This document shows, piece by piece, positions 43,805 to 54,511 of a stretch of DNA of 64,000 nucleotides. The stretch covers positions 71,639,501 to 71,703,500 of the forward strand of contig CM027378.1 of NCBI GenBank assembly GCA_015680905.1, read 5' to 3'. Made by a program: the position numbers and the translations under genes. The notes beneath the pieces were generated by a model that saw only the letters and a list, made by a program, of their open reading frames with translations, ran no database searches and was not told the DNA's origin. This DNA comes from Coptis chinensis (lineage: Eukaryota > Streptophyta > Magnoliopsida > Ranunculales > Ranunculaceae). Each line of letters begins with the position of its first letter. The first letter of the stretch is position 1.

Positions 43805-44468
43805 TGTTTGGGTTTATACCAATACCAATCAATTCCCCCACTACACAGATAATTTGTATTTGAACACAATTCAACTCCAAACAAATTCTAAATATTAACT
43901 ACAACCTATACTAACATGCCCAACTCGCTAAACAACTATTAACAACAGATAATAATGTAAAACAGAATTAAACGCATACCACAACACAAAGATATACTGT
44001 GGTTCGGCCAATGGTCCCTACTTCCACAAGAGCTCGTCTTTATATAAAGTGGGAAGGAAGATTACAATATCTCTTTTTAGTCTCTCACCTTATTAGATCA
44101 CTCTTATCTTTTTACAGGGTTGTATCTCTGTAAAGGTTATCTCTCAATCTTGATAGCTTTCAAGATTGGGTTTTCTCTGACTTTTGTGCTGCCTCTCGTG
44201 TGTTTTCTGGGTGTTAGGTTTTGACAAAAACTCTAACTCTTATTGCAAACTCGCGGTCCCAATTTTCTTCTGAAAATAGACTTGGGCGCGGTCACGGCTC
44301 GGGCAAGACCAATCTGAGCGTGGGTCGCACTAAAGTTATTGGAAGTCTTCCACGACATGGGCGCGGGTCGCGCCTTGGTCAAGGCCAATCTGAGCGCGGG
44401 TCGCGCTCTGACATATCCACGCAGAATGAACTTCGTTTTCTCTCCTCATATGAGGGATAACGCCAACA
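43805..44468 (-). repeat. Copia element 2, left LTR
   Basis: 664 bp, TGTTTGGGTTTATACC ... ATAACGCCAACA. Contains a GC-rich part with GAGCG(C/T)GGGTCGC(G/A)C motifs at 44280-44410. Confidence 0.88.
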
Positions 44469-47014
44469 ATCTCCCCCTCCCGAATAGTGAGGGAGGCTAC
44501 CTCCATGCAATTTCCAAATCAACAAGAGGAGTGTGCTGCCATTCCGGCAATAGCACAACAAACATCAAACTTACCTTTCGGTAAAACTTTGGTCATCATA
44601 TCCGACCCGTTCTTGTTAGTATGGATCTTATCGATACACAAATGCTTATCTTCGAGTACTTCTCTAATCCAATGATAATGCACATGTATGTGCTTGGATC
44701 TAGAATGAAAACTCCGATTCTTGCTCAAATGGATGGCGCTCTGACTGTCACATAGAACTACAAACTATTTCTGCTTTAGCCCTAGTTCGTCGAAGAACCT
44801 CTTCATCCATAGCAACTCTTTGCAACACTTAGTGGCTGCAATATACTCGACTTCTGTAGTGGAGAGGGCAACACACTTTTACAACTTTGATTGCCAAGAA
44901 ACTGCTCCTCCTGCAAAAGTAACCAGATAACCGGAGGTGGACTTCATCGAGTCAACATCACCTGCCATGTTTGCATCAGTGTAGCCTTCAAGTAAGGGCT
45001 TACTTCCACCAAAGCACAAACACTATTTGGAAGTGCCCTTGAGATATCTCAATATCCACTTAACACCTTCCTAATGCTCTTTCCCCGGATTTGACAGAAA
45101 TCGACTTACAACACCCACGGCAAAAGCTATATCTGGTATTGTACACACCATTGCGTACATCAAGCTGCCTACTATGGATGCATAAGGAATCTTTTCCATT
45201 TGACTTTGCTCATGCTTACCTTGTGGACACATCTCTTTGGTCATACCAAACTGGCCACCAAGCAAACAGCTGACTGGCTTTGCTTGATCCATGTTGAATC
45301 TCTTCAACACCTTCTCAATGTAGCTTTCTTGAGAAAGCCACAACTTTCCACTCTTTCTGTCACGAGTGATCTGCATCCCAAGTATCTGCTTTGCTTGACT
45401 CAAATCCTTCATCTCAAATAACTTACTCAAGTCTATCTTCAGCTTGGATATCTTTTTGATGTTTGGGCCAACTATCAACATATCATCCACATACAACAAT
45501 AGCACTATGAAATCCCCATTTAGAAATCTCTAAACAAACACACAATGATCAGAAGCAGACTTCTTGTATCCTTGCTTCGCCATAAAGGAATCAAACTTTT
45601 TGTACCACTGTCTCGGTGCTTGCTTCAACCCATACAAACTCTTTATCAGCTTGCATACTAAGTGCTCTTTGCCTTTGACCTCAAATCCCTCTTGTTGCTA
45701 CAATGGAACCTCTGCTTAGTTTCCAAACCCCGTTACCAAACGAGTTTACAAAGCCATCGTCATCTAATTTCCCAGCTGAAATTAGGCTTAGCCGAATGTC
45801 AGGGACATGTCTTACATCCTTGAGTGTCAAGGTGTAGCTGACATTGGTTTCTACATGAACATCTCCAATGCCTATAATCTTTGAGATGCCACTGTTACCC
45901 ATCCTCACTTCACCATATTCACCACAGCTGTAGGTAGTGAAGAATCCCTTGTGCGGTGTGACGTGATAGGATGCTCCTGTATCTATCACCCACTCTGTAT
46001 CCTGACATGAGGTACTAAGATAACACATACCACAATCTGATACAATTCCCACTAAATCGTTGACTAGTGCAGTAGTATCTCTGCCTGTGTTTCCGTTCCT
46101 CTGTACCATATCTTCATGTACACAATTATTCTTCTCATCCCTCTTCAGTGTTCTGCACTCATATCTGAAGTGACCCTTGGTGGCACAATAGTAAAATTGC
46201 CTCTCTGCCTTAGGAGTTCTAGCTTCACCCCTAGATTTACTTCTATCATCACCTCTAGAACGAGATGGTTTTTTGTATTTATCTCTCCCCCGTTTATCTG
46301 TGACAAGGATCTCTGAACGAGAGGAGCTACCTTTTGAACTCTTTCTAGTCTCCTCATTCAACAAAGACGTGGTAGCCATCTCCATGGTAACAATTCCATC
46401 CTTGGCTGCTCCGTGTAGAGAGACTGCTAATGTCTCCCAACTTTCGGGTAGAGAGCCTAATAGAAACAAAACCTCAACTTCGTCTCTCAAATCAATCTTC
46501 ATCAAATGCATCTGATTGATGGTATTCTGTAATTCGTTAAGATGATCAGATATTGAAGAACCTTCTTGGTACTTCGTGTTGGCAAACTTCTTAACGACCA
46601 ACAGTTTGTTTCCACCCAACTTCCTCTCATAGAGGTCTTCGAGTTTCTTCCACAAACTGAAGGCTATAGTCTCTTGGGACACATGGTGAAAGACACTGTC
46701 GTCAATCCACTGTCGAATGTATCCAATCGCTTTTCTGTCAAGCTTTTTCCACTTAGCCTCATCAGTCTTTTCTGGTTTTACTCCCCCATTCTCAATGGGT
46801 AGTGCCAAGTCCTTACAATATAGCAAGTCTTCCATCTTGGTTTTTCAGATGGTGTAGTTCTTCCTATTCAGACTTGCCATACGAGTGTTCACGGACTTGT
46901 CCATTTCTACAAGTTATTTAAACTCAAATCTTCTCTCAGGAATTTTGTCAAACACCTTCCGACCAAGATTTGGATAACACCCTAGGCTAATCTAACCAAG
47001 GCTCTGATACCATT

Positions 47015-47646
47015 TGTTGGGGTTTATACCAATACCAATCGATTCCCCCACTAAACAGATAACTTGTATTTGAACATAATTTAACTCCAGACAAATTCTA
47101 AATATCAACTACAACCTATACTAATATGCCCAACTCGCTAAACAACTATTAACAATAGATAATAATGTAAAGTAGAATTAAACGCATACCACAACACAAA
47201 GATATACCGTGGTTCGGCTAATGGTGCCTACTTCCACAAGAGCTCGTCTTTATATAAAGTGGGAATGAAGATTACAATCTATCCTTTCAGTCTCCTACCT
47301 TACTAGATCACTCTTATCTCTTTACAAGGTTGTATCTCTGTAAAGGTTATCTCTCAATCTTGATAGCTTTCAAGATTGGGTTTTCTCTAACTTTTGTGTT
47401 GCTTCTTGTGTGTTTTCTAGGTGTTAGGTTTTGCCAAAAACTCTAACTCTTATTGCAAACTCGCCCAATTTTCTTCTAAAAATAGACCAATCTGAGCACG
47501 GGTCGCGCTGAAGTTACTGGAAGTCTTCCACGGCATGGGCGTGGGTCGCGCCTTGGTCAAGGCCAATCTGAGCGCGGGTCGCGCTCTGACATATCCAGGC
47601 AGAATGAACTTCATTTTCTCTCCTCATGTGAGGGATAACGCCAACA
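47015..47646 (-). repeat. Copia element 2, right LTR
   Basis: 632 bp, TGTTGGGGTTTATACC ... ATAACGCCAACA; direct copy of the left LTR, slightly shorter in the GC-rich part (47490-47590). Confidence 0.88.
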
Positions 47647-47651
47647 GCAAT

Positions 47652-48357
47652 ATACACTCATTTCCAATGTTCAGCCCATATTTATCCAGCCCTTATTCAA
47701 ATATTTATCTATCTATTTATAATATTTAGTGTTTCAAATATTCTATCTAATAAAGAGTTTGTTTCTATCTAATATTCTACATACCATACAACACCAAAAG
47801 AGGCAAATAGAGTTAGTATTCTATTTGTATAGGACTTAAAATAATTCTATCCCCACAGAATAGCAGCCGAGCAGTGATAGCAAAAGCCTTAAAATAAAAA
47901 GGTCAAACTCTTGCATCTTTAGTATTTTTCTCTTAAATTTTGTTTCTTCAACTTTTGTTTATGTAACTTCTATGTAACTTTTTTATTTGGGATAGGATAT
48001 GTAACTTATTTTTAATTTTTAATAGATCTGAATGATACATAGATGTACAACTTTTCATAGAGCTATTACCTTACTTTAGTTGTTTCTTTTATGATGTCTT
48101 TTATTGGCAACCATGAGACAAACTTATTGTATGCGTCAATGGCTCCTCCATTGACATTTAATTTATTGCTCGATCATTTAATTTATAGGACTCTTTTCAA
48201 CACTCTCCTCAACCACCTAATTTTCAAACAACAATATCAAATCCCTAATCATTTAAAAAAATTGCCTCCTTGCACACTTAGCTAACGTTGATTCTACTAT
48301 AAACCTTCTAAACTAAGACATATTCCTAATCTTGATAAAATTATTTATTGCAGAGAA
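47652..48357. other. 5' flank of copy B
   Basis: AT-rich, non-coding up to a TATTGCAG acceptor-like site at about 48353 just before the copy B frame. I did not find a clear equivalent of the leader exon seen in copies A and C. Confidence 0.4.
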
Positions 48358-48879
48358 ATGGATTACGCCAGAGTTATTCAAGCTTCAAGAAGAACAATAC
48401 TAAATACCGTACTACTATCACTTGGTATTTATGTAGAACCTATATACAACACCATTTTAGATGGAGACAAATTTACTTCAAATGTGACTATACAAGTATA
48501 AGTTTTAGGCACAAATGAAGAAATGACTGAAACTTTAACAGGAACTCCCGAAGTAACACAGTTGAAATTAGAAAATACAGCTGCTGAAGAAGCACTTAGT
48601 TATTTGCATTATATCAATGAATTTGAAATCAGAGACTTCAATTTCAAAGAATTATTGATGAGATGTAGTCAAGTAGAAGAAGCAACAATCCAGATAAACA
48701 ATCTTGAAGAGACAAATCATTATCTAAGTGTACTACTACAATCTCTTCAAGTTCACCACATTGGCGTTCAGCAACAATTAATTGATTTGGAGAAACAGAA
48801 CGTTGATTTGAAGAAAGCTGGTACAAAATATGCGGAAATAGTTAACATTATAAAAGACTCTAATGATCGCAACAGCTAA
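48358..48879 (+). CDS. Small-protein family copy B: dsRBD-like domain plus coiled coil
   Basis: After TATTGCAGAGAA the frame starts MDYARVIQASRRTILNTVLL, SLGIYVEPIYNTILDGDKFT and SNVTIQV, has one in-frame TAA at about 48498, then continues LKLENTAAEEALSYL with YINEFEIRDFNFKELLMRCS. A long coiled coil follows (EEATIQINNLEETNHY, HHIGVQQQLIDLEKQN) to a TAA at 48877. The skeleton (E-P-I-Y...F...V...AA..AL.YL...FE.RDFN) is that of copies A and C. About 173 residues if the TAA were read through. With that stop it is likely a pseudogene, though the ATG downstream (MTETLTGTPEV) leaves 118 residues open. Function unknown; RNA binding would be inference from the fold pattern. Confidence 0.55.
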
Positions 48880-48959
48880 TGATATTGCCCAGACTCTCAC
48901 CTAGAAAAATACTCAATCGAGTATAACTACAATCCGATTAAGAACTTATTATTCTAAAT

Positions 48960-49800
48960 ATTAGTTACTTTGTTTTAAATATGAACAAATTATCTTTTCT
49001 TAGTGAATTCTCATATGCATTTAGCCGTTTAACTGCATGGATATGTCAGAACGTTGTATCTTACATAGTTGTTTGCTTTGCAAGTTCTCGAAAAACTAAG
49101 CATCATATCTTAAATGACTGCTCTCTAATAGATTTGTCATTGACAAAAAACACTTTCTCTCTCAACCTCCTAACAATTCTCTCTGCTTCTTGGACCCCTT
49201 TGTCCTTGCAAAAACCATCGATCAAAGTGGTCAATGTGGAGGCATTGGGGAAATGACTAGCCTCTAACTTCTCAACACAAAAGTCAGCAGTGTCCTCCAA
49301 ATTTCTGCATCTACAGAGCCCCTGAATCAAGAAAAATAACTTAAGGCATTAGGAGGGATGCCATTGGTCATCCTGCTCAACAGAGAGCATGCTATATTAC
49401 AACCCTTTTCTCCCTTCTAACTATGGTTTTTATTTTCTGTTTCCATCGGTTTTCACCTAGAGCTTTCGAACTTGACACAAGTAGAGATTGTATGTGTTCT
49501 CCATGTTTCTTCCTCGGAATGATTGCCATCAAGTGACAAAACATTAAGACTGAGAGAAATCTGAAGTTCCTTATCAGTGCGACAGAGTCCATGTAAGTCA
49601 CAAATAATAGTAGTAGAGTAAAAGTAGGTCTGGAAATGGTAAATTAATATCACGAGGTGTTCAGGATTGTATGGAGTGGTATTTTTCCTTAGATATCTTC
49701 CCAATCCATTAATACCATTGAACTTAATTAGGCCTTATTGGGGTTGTCCACGTCAGCTGGAGCATTAAGAAAAAAATAGGAGAAATAACTGCCCAACTAA
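48960..49800. other. Region between copy B frame and its 3' tail
   Basis: Contains the PPR fragment (49103-49330, minus) and otherwise no recognised feature. The copy-A-like 3' tail resumes at about 49800 with TATGAAGAGAGAATGGGAAAACAAATAG, so this block is absent from copy A at the equivalent place. Confidence 0.45.
49103..49330 (-). pseudogene. PPR protein C-terminal fragment
   Basis: Read leftwards: MIQGLCRCRNLEDTADFCVE, FPNASTLTTLIDGFCKDKGV and QEAERIVRRLREKVFFVNDK, then SIREQSFKI. The L-I-D-G-F-C-K-x-x-x-x-x-E-A pattern is a P-class pentatricopeptide repeat, and the AERIV.RLREKVFF.NDKSIRE ending is typical of the C-terminus of one such protein. Only about two repeats are present. Unrelated to the PPR piece inside the CACTA, which is of the PLS type. 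Confidence 0.72.
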
Positions 49801-49879
49801 GAGTCTCAATTAAATTATGAAGAGAGAATGGGAAAACAAATAGTACCTTTTAGAATTAGGTGAGTTATTGTTTTGTTAC

Positions 49880-50475
49880 TGTAGAGAAAAATGACGTTTT
49901 TCCTCTTTGGTGTGAAGGGCGCGACCTGCGCTCCCTTTATGCCAAGGTGTGACCCGCGCTCATGCTTTGGCGACCTCTAGTAATCAAGGAGCGACCAGCT
50001 TCGACTTTGCTGGTCGAGTAGCGACCAGCTCCACCGTTTTCAAAAGACAATTTTGACTTTTTCGAAAGTTTTCTGAAATAGTATAAATATAGGTTTTTTC
50101 TGTAGAAACCTAACCTAACCAAAAAGATAGAAAGAGAGAGATTGTAAAAGAGAAATTCTTAGTGAGTTGAGTGTTCATTCTTTGTGAGTGAATTGAGAGC
50201 TCTTGTAATCTGTTACTCCGGACATCTAGTAAAGCTTAGATCTCGCCAGTATGGAAGTAGGCAAATTGCCGAACCACGATATATCCTTGTCTTATGGTTG
50301 GTTCTCTTTTGCATTAATTGTTTTACTTTATATGCTTGTTAAATTGTTAATGAGAAGCGTTTGGATAGTACTTGGCGGGTGTTGAAGTCTTGTCTAGTGA
50401 GAAAGATCGATCCTTGTGTAGGATTGATCTATTTGTTGTGGGTAACGTTGTTTCCAAATTGTTCTATACATAACA
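49880..50475 (+). mobile_element. Solo LTR of the copia element 1 family
   Basis: 596 bp, TGTAGAGAAAAATGACG ... TATACATAACA, reverse complement of the LTRs at 28967 and 32243 (for example CCACGATATATCCTTGTC). Flanked by GTTAC (49875-49879) and GTTGC (50476-50480), a 5-bp target duplication with one change. The equivalent point in copy A's 3' flank (20590s, TTTTGTTGCTTTAAG) is uninterrupted. No internal region remains, so LTR-LTR recombination left a solo LTR. Confidence 0.92.
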
Positions 50476-50760
50476 GTTGCTTTAAGTAATTATTTCATTG
50501 AACTATCTTGTTTAGTTTAGCTTTTTAAATAATTATACCTATCTTTGCTGCTATTATGCTTCATTCCAAATTAATTTGTTTATTCTCAATAAATCCCAGA
50601 ATTGATGCCTAGGCACTATGCCTATTTTCTTAATTAACACCAAAGATATATAAAAGTTAAAATGGCAGTCTATACTAACAATTTTTTTTTTTTTGGTTGG
50701 CAAGCGGGGTTTTTAACGAGGTCCCCTACCCCTTTATTGATAATCAAACTATAACTCGAG

Positions 50761-51303
50761 TCACTTACATCTTGTGTACTTTTTCCCACTAGCATCCTCA
50801 ATTACAATATTCCTAACCTCTAATGAGAATGAGCTAGGATCTAAGTTCAAAACACTTACTGCAGGTACATTTGATGCTAATACATCTGCCAGTCTATTAG
50901 ATTCTCTAAAAACATGAATTAACTCAAAATACTCTAATTCTTGAATCATCCATTTGATCTCATCCATAATCTGATTGGCTTGCCAAGGGTGGCTTCCTTT
51001 ACTTTTGACAAAGGACACCACATTCGATGAGTCTGTCTGTGCTTGCAGCCTTTTTATGTTTTTCCCCCTTGCTATTTTTAGCCCTTGATGCAGCCCCTGT
51101 AGTTCTATTAAAGCTATAGAATGGTACTTTGATTTTCCATGGGCCGCAACAATTACCTCTCCTGTATCATCTCGAACCACTGCAGCCCATCCTCCTATCA
51201 AGCCTTGTAACGTTCCATCAGAGTTTAGAATGTACGTACCACTTCCAAAATTGTTCCATTTGCAGTATTGTATCTCCTCCTTCCTTATTTCGGTTGCTTG
51301 CAT
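50761..51303 (-). pseudogene. LINE C-terminal RNase H domain
   Basis: Read leftwards: LNSDGTLQGLIGGWAAVVRD, IALIELQGLHQGLKIARG, RLQAQTDSSNVVSFVKSKG, then WMIQELEYFELIHVFRESNR and LADVLA. The D-G (first Asp), E (IALIELQGL), D-S (TDSS) and R-E-S-N-x-L-A-D-x-L-A motifs are those of the RVT_3-type RNase H found at the end of many plant LINE proteins. It is in a different frame from the upstream part of the protein (overlap about 51285-51303), so a single frame change separates them. Ends at a stop followed by a short 3' end and the A tail. Confidence 0.85.
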
Positions 51304-54122
51304 TCCAAGTCTCCATGAATTTCTGTCTCTCCTCGTCCTTCCTTCATCTTGTACCTTGTTCCTTGTATCTTGATTTTTACATCTCCAATGATTCCATGAA
51401 TGAGCTCTTGTGATTGTCGGTGCTGATTCTTAAAGATTCTATTGTTCCTTTCTTGCCATATCCAAGTAGAAGAAACGCATTCACCATCGGCTTTTAGTGA
51501 GTCTTGTTGCCCACCTTTCCCATTACTTGTTCGCAGCACCCACTGGAGCTCCTCCTGCCATGTCTGTGCAGTTTGCCTTCTATAACCTGCGAAGTATAAG
51601 ATATTTTGCCATATATACAGGGAGAAATTACAATAGAAGAATAAGTGTTGCTCTGTTTCATCCTCTTTCCAACAGAGAACACATAATTTCGATCGAACCA
51701 CCTTGAACTCAAACAACTTGCTCAAGGTTTTCATAATTTGTTTCATGGCCATCCACCCAATGAAAGAATGTTTGGGTATACGGTTCTGGAACCAAATTAA
51801 CTTATGCCAGTCATTAGATTGTAGCTTCCTCCTCAGAGATTGGTACGTGTCTTTCAGCTGATATTCTCCTTGTAAGGAATCAGTCCATACCACTCTATCG
51901 TTTCCTCTTCCCAGTGTTATCTCTTCTCTCATTTCTGTCACAATCTCTCTACATTCATTCTCCATATGTGGTGGAATGCTCCATTCGCCCTCATTTATAA
52001 AATTTGCAACCGGTGCCTTCATATGGCATAAGGTGTTATACGTATAATTTTGCGGGAAAGCTTGTTTTAAAATCCCTCTCGGATGCCATGGATCTTGCCA
52101 AAATAACGTATCTCGTCCATTCCCAATCTGATGCACTGCTATTCCTTTCCCTTCCACTCTACTGTTAAGGATTGCTCTCCATCCCCAAGAACTGTTATGC
52201 GGTACCTTCATGCTCCAGAAATTCTTGGTCTTGATCAAATTCTTCCAGACCCATGCTACCCATAAGCTATCCTTCCTTGATATCAAATGCCATAAATGTT
52301 TAAGGTTTGCTGCCTTATTCACTATTCTCACATTCCTTATCCCTAATCCTCCTTCATCATATGGGTAGCATACTTCTTCCCATCCTACCAAAGCATGTGA
52401 TTGAAGGCAATCTGGACCAGTCCATAGAAAATTCCTACAAATGCTCTCTATCATATCCAACACACTCATAGGTAGTATATAAGTCGATAACCAGTAGTTA
52501 CTCAAATTATTTAGTACAGCCTTGAGTAGTTGTAGCCTTCCCGCATATGACAAAAGTTTCCCCCTCCAGCTCTGAACCTTCTTTGTAAACTTATCAATGA
52601 GAGGCAGACAGTTCTCATGAGTTAACATTGTAGTGATCAATGGCATTCCCAGATACTTTACTGGCAATTCTCCACTCGTAAATTGCATAACTTCTCTGAT
52701 ATCATTACGTAATGGCTCCTCTATCCCTGAAAAGAATAACTGACTCTTCTGAATGTTCACTTCTAACCCACTGCATTCCTTGAATATCTGAAGATTGTTG
52801 TTTAAACATTGAGCTGTTCTCAGGTCTCCATACATAAATGCTAGCAAATCATCCGCAAAAGATAAGTGGGTGATTAGAGGGTCTGTACATTTATAATGCA
52901 GCTTAAACTGCCCTTCTCTGACACTATGATGCATAATCTCTGTCAATAGTTCCATGACCATTACAAACAAATAAGGCGACATCGGATCTCCTTGTCTTAT
53001 CCCTCTCTTCCCCTTGAAATATCCATACGGTGCTCCATTAATCATGATAGAGTAAAAAGGAGTTTCAATACATACTTTAATCCATGCAATGAATTCCTCG
53101 GGCATGCCATATCTCCTTAGAGCAAAGATCACCGCTTCCCATCTAACCAAGTCATATGCCTTCTTCAAGTCTATCTTTGCTGCACATCTAGGTGGTGAGT
53201 AATTCCTGTGATAGTTATGCAAAAGTTCATGTGATAAAAGTATGTTATCTTGTATCCTTCTACCTGGTACAAAGGCTGACTGATTATTGGATACAATCAA
53301 ATTAATGAAGTCCTTCATTCTAGATGTTAGAACCTTTCAGATGCATTTATAGACCACATTGCAAAGACGAATTGGCCTATAATCCCCAGTCTCTGGGATT
53401 TGTACCTTTGGAATTAGAGTTATGCATGTCGAGTTCACTTCTCCTAACATTTTCCCTGACCTGAAAAAACTCTGCACTGCTCTCACCACATCATTTCCTA
53501 CTATATTCCATGCTGATTTGAAGAACAGTGACGAGAACCCATCATTACCCGGTGCTTTGTCATTGTCAATCCTTGATAAAGCTTCTATGATCTCATCTCG
53601 CGTTACAGGCGGTACAGTTTTCCTTAATTGTTCCTGCATCTCTTCAGTGATCCTGTACCTTGGCTGTATATTTTTAAAGACATCAAAATTCACTTCCGGC
53701 AAGTTCTCGGGTTTGTAAACTTTCTCATAATATCTAGCACATTCTTCTCCAATCTGATTTACATCATCTATCAAATTCCTTTGTTCATTCAAGAGGCAGG
53801 TAATCTTATTTGTGTTTCTTCTTGCTTGAACTGTTTTGAAAAAATAAGCCGTGTTGCTATCCCCAAGGACAATGGACTGATCTCTAGATTTCTGTCTATG
53901 GAACTCTTCCTCAGTAACAGCCGCCTTAACATGCATGTGAATGGCTGATTTCTCCTCTTTGATGAGCGAAACATTTAGTGGGTCTATCTGTAGCTTTGTT
54001 TGTACATCTAAGAGCTCCTTCTTGGTTATTTCAGCCCTTGTAACCACATTCCCTATTCTCTGCCTATTCCATACAATCAAATCACCCTTCACTTGTTTCA
54101 ATTTTCTCATTAGGATGTACAT
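51285..54122 (-). pseudogene. LINE reverse transcriptase and zf-RVT
   Basis: Read leftwards from 54122: MYILMRKLKQVKGDLIVWNR (linker), KAPGNDGFSSLFFKSAW (palm start), CITLIPKV..P...DYRPI, QSAFVPGRRIQDNILLSHEL, AKIDLKKAYDLVRWEAV, RGIRQGDPMSPYLFVMVMEL, LSFADDLLAF (catalytic FADD), VKYLGMPL, and a C-terminal zf-RVT region LCVLCWKEDETEQHLFFYC. One in-frame TGA (after CNVVYKCI, about 53323) splits an otherwise open frame of over 900 residues, so decay is slight. The endonuclease is absent because of 5' truncation. Copies RNA into DNA at the target site. Confidence 0.93.
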
Positions 54123-54158
54123 AGGGTTTCCTTTAAATTCAGTTCCCTATACTAACAA

Positions 54159-54511
54159 TTTTGGCTTTACACATATTTACTTTGGGGTCATTTCTTGCAT
54201 TCTAGCTAGGAAGAAACTTTAAATCTTCAGCCAGCCATACCAAACCATAATAGTTCCCATAGCATGAAGATATGCTCCTTGAATCATATAAATTTTCTAT
54301 TTTCTTTCTTATAATGAAACACATTTACAACCAATTCAACATTTTATTTAACATCATCAAATCAGCCACTCAGCCCAGTTTTACACATAATACAATCTCA
54401 CAATTGCATAGACACTAAATTGCATATAGTGGTGTTGGTATGTGGATGTTCAACTATTCGATTGGTTGGGCAGACCACATAATAAAGTAGCAAGGCATCC
54501 AGTGCCCTTCT
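54159..54511. other. Flank right of the LINE, nothing recognised
   Basis: Continues the pre-insertion sequence after the LINE's right target duplication. AT-rich, no gene until the KCS fragment. Confidence 0.4.

Larger units (their letters stand above)
43805..47646 (-). mobile_element. Second Ty1/copia LTR retrotransposon (broken), with both LTRs
   Basis: LTRs at 43805-44468 and 47015-47646, flanked by ACAAT and GCAAT (a 5-bp target duplication with one change). Beside the right LTR, read leftwards, is TGGTATCAGAGCC, the usual tRNA-Met primer-binding site. Beside the left LTR is a purine tract (GGGAGGGGGAGAT). Parts on the minus strand: gag (WKKLDRKAIGYIRQWIDD, LGSLPESW, a zinc knuckle YYCATKGHFRYEC), protease (WVIDTGASYHVTP), a reverse-transcriptase part with YVDDM and an RNase H part (SKHIHVHYHWIRE). 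It is broken in several places and shorter than a whole element. LTRs differ modestly, so it is of intermediate age. A different family from the element at 28967. Confidence 0.9.
50682..54146 (-). mobile_element. L1-type LINE, 5'-truncated
   Basis: A minus-strand non-LTR retrotransposon ending in a 13-base A tail (T-run 50682-50694 in window orientation). It is flanked by a perfect 12-bp target duplication CTATACTAACAA at 50670-50681 and 54147-54158. It lacks the 5' part (ORF1 and endonuclease) and starts within the linker before the reverse transcriptase, as typical of incomplete target-primed insertion. Contains reverse transcriptase, zinc-knuckle-like zf-RVT and a C-terminal RNase H, the plant L1 layout. 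Confidence 0.93.

Noticed and set aside
44221-44584. Several plus-strand frames rich in G and R
   Set aside because: They lie in the GC-rich part of a copia LTR and have no family similarity.
47001-47013. Short tRNA-like sequence
   Set aside because: It is the primer-binding site complementary to tRNA-Met beside the LTR, not a tRNA gene. No tRNA or rRNA gene was found in the window.
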